Shown here: piece after piece, positions 36,001 through 45,000 of the stretch
Position numbering within the stretch: position 1 is the stretch's first letter
How the letters are laid out: each line of letters opens with the position of its first letter
From: Norana najaformis
Taxonomy: Eukaryota; Annelida; Clitellata; Crassiclitellata; Hormogastridae
Direction: 5' to 3'
Assembly: GCA_964023275.1 (NCBI GenBank)
Contig: OZ029927.1
Coordinates: 15,663,952 to 15,727,951 of the forward strand
DNA: 64,000 bases
Notes under the pieces: generated by a model
The model's input: only the letters and a program-made list of their open reading frames with translations
Told to the model about the DNA's origin: nothing
The model's database searches: none
Made by a program: the position numbers and the translations under genes

Positions 36001-39000
36001 AAAACGAGCTGCTGGGTCACATTAGGGCCCTCAAGTTGCGTTATTTTGGGCACGTGATGAGACATCCTCAAGATACCATCGAGGGTAGTGTTATGATCGG
36101 TCTTGTTGAGGGGAACCGAGGCCGCGGAAGGCCAAAGATAAGTTGGATTGACAACATCTCGGCTTCGACAGGCTCATCGGGAACCAGGTTGTTGGATGCT
36201 GCGCGCAATAGATGGCTTTGGTCAAAGATGGCCTTATCATGTAGTCAACCGTCGTGACGCGACGATGACAAATTGACATGACATGACATGGGTTTGAGAA
36301 ATATATGACCGCGCCTAAGAAAACCCTAACAAGTCACAATTATCAGTATGCAAGAAATTGACTCAGAAGGCGGCCATTAAGCATAAAAAAGGTCCAAACA
36401 AGTTGTGCACATAGTGGAGATGTACATACTAAATAGTTGTAACCTTAACTGCTTCTGATAAAAACACGGTTTTCACCAAAATGTTCAGCACTTCTGGCCC
36501 AATCCAATGCAATATTGAACTGTTAGAATTTTTCCGCTTAGTGAAGGTTTTCACTGGCATGGTCACATATTTAACTGCAAGACTGGCTCGACTTATCCCT
36601 ATTTTACGAGAAAAGCTTGACACTCACTGGAATTCCTTGTTCAACTGGATTCACAGGTTGCCTGAACGGAATCGAATCAGGTTCTTGACGGTACAGTTTC
36701 TCCAACGTTGGCATCAGGACCTGACGTAACTCATTGGCCTTCCAAACTGCAGCAACACATTACATATCAGTTAAGGTTGCCACTAGTCTAACAACAGTGT
36801 AAAACAACATCAATGAAATAACGTACAATATGTAAATCAAACTGGTTGCTACTAGGGCAAATATGGCAAGGCAGGGTCAGTCGAGTTAGAATCCAGAATC
36901 AGTCAGAAAAGCCTACACGTAAAATGCAAAGAAATTCATAAACAGTACAGACCTACTAAAAACTGAAAACTGAATTGCAATGCCAATTTCTAATTTGACA
37001 CATCAACTTTTGGCTGAAATTATCAATCTTTATATCCGTGGCAAACAAAATTTAAATGCCTAATAGCTTACTCAAACACGTATCAACCTGTATCAGTGAC
37101 AACAAAAACGAAACACACGTAAAACTGATCATCATTCAAGTCTAGTTTAGTGAATTCCAGAATCAACTATTATGTTAACACTCTACCTTTCTTATTGGGA
37201 GGTAACTTTGGATGAGGAATATTTTCATTGCTCGTTATGGTCTCCGCTTTCACAGCATCCGAACCTGGGGTTGGGGCGCTGCTGCTGCTGGCCGGTGACT
37301 GCTGTGCCGAGGTCACCACAGCAACGTTCGGTTTCTCGTCAGTGTTGGTTTCTGCTGCGGTTTGTTCCGTAGCATCGTCTGTATCCATCTCAACCTTTAC
37401 ACTACACTTGAACTGCATGTCTGACGATGCTTCCTCAGACCGGTTTGATTGAGGTGTAGCCTCCTGTTTCACTTTGATGCCCTCAGTTATCCAGTTCTGC
37501 TTTACAGAACCAACAGACGGAGACCTTGCTGCGCCACGTGTTGAAGCAACCATATTGGATAACAAGGCACTCGGCTGCTGCAGCTGCTGCTGTTGCTGAA
37601 GTTGAGCATTGTTTAGCAACTGTTGCTGTTGTTGCTGTTGGTGCAGCTGTTGCTGCTGTTGTGCCACTTGTTGCTGCTGTTGTGCCACTTGTTGCAGCTG
37701 TTGCACCATCTGCTGCTGCTGTTGTTTTTGCTGTTGCTGCAGTTGTTGTTGCTGTTGTTGCAGCTGTTGCTGAAACTGCACGCTGGTCATGCCCTGAAGT
37801 TGAGTAGCGACTGGTGTGTCATTACTGGCCACTTCACTGGGGCTGAATATTGGCTGCTGCAAAGAGCCGTACAGCGCCTTTTGTTCAAGCTGGAATGACA
37901 AAAATGCAGATGAATGTTCAAGTGGTTCTGGGTAGATACCTCAAAACAGAACTACATCAATCATCACTTAACTGATAACAGGTGAGAGGTATAAAGGATG
38001 ACACTACACTAAAAGGGTTACTGTAACATCAGTGTTACAGTATAACATTCATGGTTGGAATGTATTATACTACACAATGCTACATACACTTACTAGCCCT
38101 TGAATGATACTTTGCCCACTGCCATGGTGGCACTACAACACATTTCAGTTCAACTAGTAACAAATGAACAGTAATACTTTTACATATGAGAAACAAATGA
38201 CCTAACACGGTTTTGGGTCTAGCTGACCACGCATTCATCTCTACGATTCGTGCACTTGCAGAGCTCCAAGTCAAATACAGAACATCATAAGCTGTGCTTC
38301 AGCCAAAAACTGAACAGAATAACCAATATGAAATCTTTTAGATGTAAGCTTGGTCCTGCAATTTCAAGGTATCCATGGTAACTGTAAAGCTGTTTCAGTT
38401 CTGACTGAACTAACCGTATTTGAAGGCATAAGTGGTAATGACATCTGAGCGGAGGTTTTTTGTTCTTGTTCCGACAAACTGGCACCAGACAAGGTCACTC
38501 TTCCACTGTTTGGCAAACCAGACGGATCCGCTCCAAGGGCACTAGGCAGCAACGCCTTGGTTTCATTTCCACCATCCAATGAAACTATATTTATGAAATT
38601 TAAAATATAAAACAAAACACAGGCTTTAAAATACTTTTAGTTCAAATTTCAGTGTGTGCCTCTAGTATTTACATTATCATTCGCAGTTGGGAATCTCTCA
38701 CACGCACTTCTGAAGGATTCTAACATAACCTAATTCAAACATTTGTCTATTTCTTTAAGTCACCAAAGAATTGGATACCATACTGAATAAAGGTTGTTGA
38801 ACACAACATGCATGTTGAGAGCTTGTTGGCATGCTATTAAAGATAAACCATTACTGACTTCTTGAGATTTCTTATTGAAAAGAAAGTGAATAGATTTTGC
38901 AAAACAAGCTTCATTTCCAACAGATTCAGTATTTTCACATAATAAAACTCCTGAACAAACAATATATTACCAAGTAAGCAACAGTGTGATACCTGGTGGA

Positions 39001-42000
39001 TGGCTTGGACCAGCTAGCATATTGTTGTTTCCCTGTTGCTCTCTTTTTCTCCTCTTTTCTTCTAAATCCTTCTGAATTTTATAAATTTTTTCAGCCAGAA
39101 GATGATAATACTCTTCCTGTATTCAAAAAGTTATATTTCTTAAAATCACTTTCAGCCCAAAAAACATACAAAGAGCATGAACAAGAGAATGCAGAAATCA
39201 TAACATCAAAAGAGGCAACATGACCAAACTAATACAATGTATCCTTCCTGTACATCTACATGGGAAAGCTGGGGCTACTCCTTTGGACTGTTCCCACAGA
39301 ATGCTCCTTCCAGTGGTTTCTCAATTTGTGCACTCCACCATGTACTGTGATGTGTAATGTAGAGAAATCCAACATTTATATAGCACTGCTTTGAGGAAAC
39401 TCCTCATCAGCACTTACTACCCAAGACCAATCCACCACTGAACAAGACTATTTTCAACGTTAGCTGGAACGAAGCCAGTAACTCTTTAATGGCTACAAGA
39501 TCTCAGTAGCCATTTCTCACTTTTTCTAACTAGAGGGTCCAGTTTACTGCACAAGATATAATTTTTTTATACAATTCAATTACGACAAGAAAAGTTTACT
39601 TACGCGGCTGTTTGCCATTTCATACATATCACCCTCCACTTTTCGTGCATACTGGACTAGGCTCATGATTCGCTTGTCAAGCATCGAAGCAGGATCAGGT
39701 GAAGGATATATTGCCTGAACGCTGCAAGATCAAGCAAAGCACATTGTTATTACTATTACTACTATCAATCAGACACTTATATCATGCTAATTTATCAGAC
39801 ACTTATATCATGCTAATTTATCATGCTTCACTTCAAAGCACCGGTAGCTGGAAAAAAAGATAAGTCATCCCTTTCAGGGTGGCTATCTAACAGAGCTACA
39901 AAGGTGCATATAAAGTTACCAAGTATTCTGAGATGTGTATTTAAGCCCTCGAATAAAAGCTCTTTGCAAATGTATATTTTGAATGTCTTGTGGGGCAGAT
40001 ATTTGGCACCTACATCTTCAACACTGTAGGTGCAAGATACACTGAAGCCTTCTTATAATATGCTTCATTAGGTTAGCTCTGGAAACCTCACTTTAAGGTG
40101 GTTCTTGACACGGCTCCCACAAGCGGCTTTACAACAAGGCTCCAGTGCTCTGGTACCTACCTCTTCAATACTGTCAGGGCAAGGTATCACCCATAAACCT
40201 TTTGCATGTACAGTGTATAGATACCTACCTTATCCATAACTTAACTTACAGGCAATGTATTTGATACCTACCTTCGCCAAACTGTTTGTTCTATGTGGGC
40301 TGATAGTCTTTCTCTATTCAATGACCTCGCAGCATTTTGACAGGTCTTTTGAGGTTTCGCTTCGAGGAGATCCATATATTCGTGGTTAATAAATACTGCA
40401 CTGTAGAAGTCATAAGACAATTTAAGGTAGAAGGAAAAAGATGCACTTTGCAAAGAAATATTGTAACTATTACAATTCTCCAGGAAAATCCCAAGACCTA
40501 GGAATTTCATCTGTAACCTGTAGAATATCTGGCCAGTGGAAAGAACCATGCAGCATGTAAGTTAAAAAAAAAACAGTAGCGAGGTTTCTCAATAGATTCA
40601 GCATGCCCTGTGACTATGCATGGTGGATTTCTTACAAAAAGACGACAGAGTCATCCATAATAATGGGATTACATCTAAATATAAACGCATTCCATCAAAA
40701 ACAAACAACCATACACTAGACTGCAACATAAGTGGTCAGCATGTGTTTAACACAGTGCTGAATACTTGAAAAAAAATTTCTACCATCACCAAGCATAAAA
40801 TAAAATCACATTCAGCATAAACTTGCTAAATCTCATTACAAGCTAAGCTAATTTTAACAGACCAAGTCATACGTACTCGTCATTGCATTCCAACATAGAC
40901 AGAATAGAGAGAACTGTAGGAAATTGCTACAGTAACATATTTAAAGAAAATATGAACATCCCAGCAAACCAAAATAAAAAGTAGCAACAGGCTTTATGCA
41001 GATCGCAACTTAACCACCAAACAGCCCTTCAAATCAAAATGAAAGCCACCTACAGGTTTTATGCAGGTAACCAAAAACGCCAATCAACATATACACACAA
41101 AAACCTAACGGTTAGACGTAACTTACAGTTTATGTACAAGATGCTGTCGCAGGTCTTGTGTGACGCTCAGATGCCAGTCTTTGACGGGCCGATTTGGAGC
41201 GTCCCCAGTGAAGGCATTTCCACTCAGTATTCCCGGTTTGTTCATATCCAGGTTGCCAGGTAAATCCAGAATCTGCTGTGTCATGGTTGGCCTGTGTTGC
41301 GCCTGAGCACCCATGCCAGACAAATCTGACCAAAGCGTAGTAGGCGCTGATATCGGTACGCCCAAATGGTTGGCACCAACGCCTGGCGCTGGCAGAGGAA
41401 GTGATGAAGTTGAGGCCAAGAGCTTCTGTCCAAGCACGTTAGTTAGCGTCTGCTGCTGGCCTGGAGTTGGCAGCCCCAGGGCGGCATAGGCTCGCGCCAA
41501 GTCAGGATGCACCATCCTTGGCTGCTGCTGCTGAAAACTTTGGTGCATAGCAAAACTAGTGGTCTGGGCATTGGCAGACGACGCAGCACCTGGCTTGTCA
41601 CATGAATTCTTCAGCGGCAGACACACAGGACAGTCGCCACGACTACAGTTCTTCCAATGCATGATGATCTGTCTTGAAGAAGCACAGTGTGGCACTAAAA
41701 CGGAAGAAAAGCACTCATCGTCACTCATCATTTGAATATGAGGCAACATGCATAGGAAATGAAGAATTCAACAAGAGTTAAGGAGTCCTTTCTGTGAAAT
41801 ATAAAGAATCTAAGTAGCCTATTCTGTACAGAGCATCCGTGTTAGTTCAGCACAAAAGTCCCTTTTGTGGAAATCCTCTGTTGATCTCCATTTCACCCAC
41901 TCAAATTTATCCTATTTTAAGCATTAAATATCCTACCCATTGGCTGATACTTCCAAATGTTGGACAGTTATAACTAGACCAAGAACTAGGTTCATGAAAA

Positions 42001-45000
42001 TTATACACATTAAGCAATCGGATGCAGTGTGTTCCAAGTATTCTGATACTGCTGAATACACTGGAAGCCACATCAAGTACCTAATTATAAGGAGGCCACA
42101 TTCTGAAGCTGAATAATAGGTGACTGATAGATGTCATCAGCTGGTGTGTTTCCACTCACCTTGGGTATCTTGTGTGACTGTTTACAGATGTCTTGAGGGC
42201 AAATTTAACACTACTGCAAAATTTTTTTTTGGTAAAAGTGCTCAGGATTTACTGGTTTTGTGGCATAGTTTACAAACTGTGTACCTGACTTGTTGCCTGG
42301 CATGGCACGAATTAAGCTTGGGATCAACATCTGCGACTAAGCTATCTCAGAATTCTTACTATGATGCCATGTTATAAAAAAAGTTGAGTACGACTACATC
42401 TGATTATTGTACAAAATACATCTTAGAAGTTTGATTTTAATCTCTGATTATTTCTTGATGAAGCTGATATGCTTTGGACTCTGATTTACCTGTGCACGCT
42501 TTGCCGAGCTGACAGTCACTCATGTGCTTGAGAACATTCTTCATGGTTTGGCAGTGAGGCAACTGGCACGGCAGCGGTGCAACACCATTCGTCATCTCGC
42601 GACGCTGACACTTGTGAGCATGCAGAAGCAGGACGAGCTGCTGCTGTATCATCCGACGCTTAGGATCAACGGTAGGTGGTTGCTGCTGCAGCTGCTGTTG
42701 TTGTTGCTGAAGCTGTTGTTGCTGTTGAAGTTGCTGTTGTTGTTGAAGCTGTTGCTGCTGTTGGAGCTGCTGCTGCTGTTGGAGCTGCTGTTGCTGCAAC
42801 TGTTGCACCTGCTGCTGTTGATGCAGCTGTTGTTGCTGGTGCAGCTGTTGTTGCTGATGCAGCTGCTGTTGTTGGTGCAGTTGCTGCTGCTGATGCAGCT
42901 GCTGCTGCTGGTGCAGTTGTTGCTGCAGCTGGTGCATGTGCTGAGGCTGCTGCAGTAGCTGTTGTTGTTGCAGTTGCTGAGTTTGTGGTGGCTGTTGCAG
43001 TAGCTGTTGTTGCTGCATCTCTTGTGGCTGCAACTGCTGTGGTAATGAAATGGCCATTGAAGACTGAATGCCTGGTATCTAGAACAAATTATTCATGGAA
43101 AACAATATTAAACTTCACAGAATTGCATAGGTACAGTAAACTGGCTTATAAAACCTGTCCCTCGTAAATAGAAAGATTAAAAGATTATGCTTCATGTATA
43201 CATATTTGCATTTGTATCATCTGGCTCGGATTGGGACATGCAAATCCTTCATATTTCGACATACCAAGATAAACCAAGATGCCTGAGAAATACATTTAGC
43301 ACTGTAAATAGCTAAAAATCATGGCTAACCCAAAGGTGAGCAACAACACTTAGGAAGAAAGCAAACTGTTAAACAGACAACTTCAATGAGACCAACTTCC
43401 AGAACACAATGCAAGAACTACATCAAATTAACAGCTTAATCAAGCATCAAAATCTTCAAGACTTTAACGAACAAAGAGGAAAACAACCTGAAGAGTAGAT
43501 GGCAGATGGTTCCACCAGCAAAAAAAAATTTTGAAGCTGTCTCAAAAACATTTAACTGCTAAGTGCTAACCAAACTAAACAGTTCACCTGCCAACTGATG
43601 TCTCATTCAACCCTAATCTTGGCATACTATGCACCCCACTACAGAACCAAGCCCTGCCATCAGATCAGTGAAATTTTATGAGGCCCTTCATGTTTAGTAC
43701 TTTGTTTTACTTTGGCAAACCTGTGTAAAGAATTTTTTGTTTGCATACCACTTTAATTTTCAACCAACTGTGACTTACATCCACCCATAATAAAATTTAG
43801 AGCCTTAAATAACATCAGTGTCTACATTTCTGGAAATAACTGTTGCCACGAAATGAACATCTACTTTTTTTTACACATGAAACACAAAACCGATAATAAA
43901 AATCATTCAAAATAAATTAAACAGTTGTATCATACCCTCACTCCCAACGGCAATGGCGTGGTGGTACCAAGTGCCAGGTCATTGTCAGCAGGCGATCCAC
44001 TGATGATGGGGTTACTTGAGTTGCCGCTACCGCTGGCCTGCACCGCAAATCGTTGCATGGCCCCTCGTTGAATTGTGGCATTGATTTGAGCATTGGTGAG
44101 CTGCAGGTTATTCAGCTGAATGTTGTTCAGATGTTGCACGTTGTTCACCTGAGCCGAGCCGGAGTTGTTCTTCTTATTCATGTTCAGCATCATGCTGTTC
44201 AAACGAATGTTTGTCTGTGCCACAGAGAACTGCGTGCCAGGCACCTGTGGGTTATGTAACTGTGCACCATTTGACTGCATCCCGCCGCCGCCTCCACTCG
44301 TTACGTTCGGATGCAAGCTTCCCAGCTGTGAACCGGCGAGATTAACGTTGCTCAGCTGCACGTTGCCGAGCTGAGCACTGTTCATCTGAGCAGAAATCAC
44401 TGGAACACTTCCGAGCTGAGCGGACGATCCGAGCTGAGCACTGTTGAGCGCCGCACTGCTGCCGAGCTGGGCGCTTGTGAACTGCATCCCGGCGATGCTG
44501 CTCGTGTGCAGCTGAGGCCCACTCATCTGAGGATTCAACTGAGCACTGTTGGTCTGCACGTTGTTCTGCATCGGGTTTAGCTGCACGCCGCTGAACGGCA
44601 AGGGTATCATACCGATCGGACCGTTGTTCAGCTGCATGCCGCTTATCTGCACGCTGTTCAGAACGTTGTTCAACTGCTGCATGCTCCCTTGTTGAATACC
44701 ATTCTGGGGCACATTTCCAGCCGGTCCACTATTCAGCAACATAGTACTTGCTGGTCCGTTGCTACAAGGCATGCCACCTGCCTGCATACTGCTTGATGCC
44801 ACACCGCTATTCAGAGTTACGCCACCCGTCTGTAGATTGCTCAAAGGCATGGCACTGGCCTGTACGCTACTAGGTGGCATACTACCAGTCTGCCCGCTGC
44901 TCACCGGCACAGCACCAGCTTGTATGCTATTTAACTGAACGTTAATAGGCTGAATGTTGTTCATTTGGACATTGCGAGCCTGGGCAGTGTTCAGATGCAT

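Noticed and set aside
42524-43167. Leu-rich and Ala/Val-rich plus-strand frames
   Set aside because: Antisense translation of the CAG/CAA glutamine tract in CBP exon 3.
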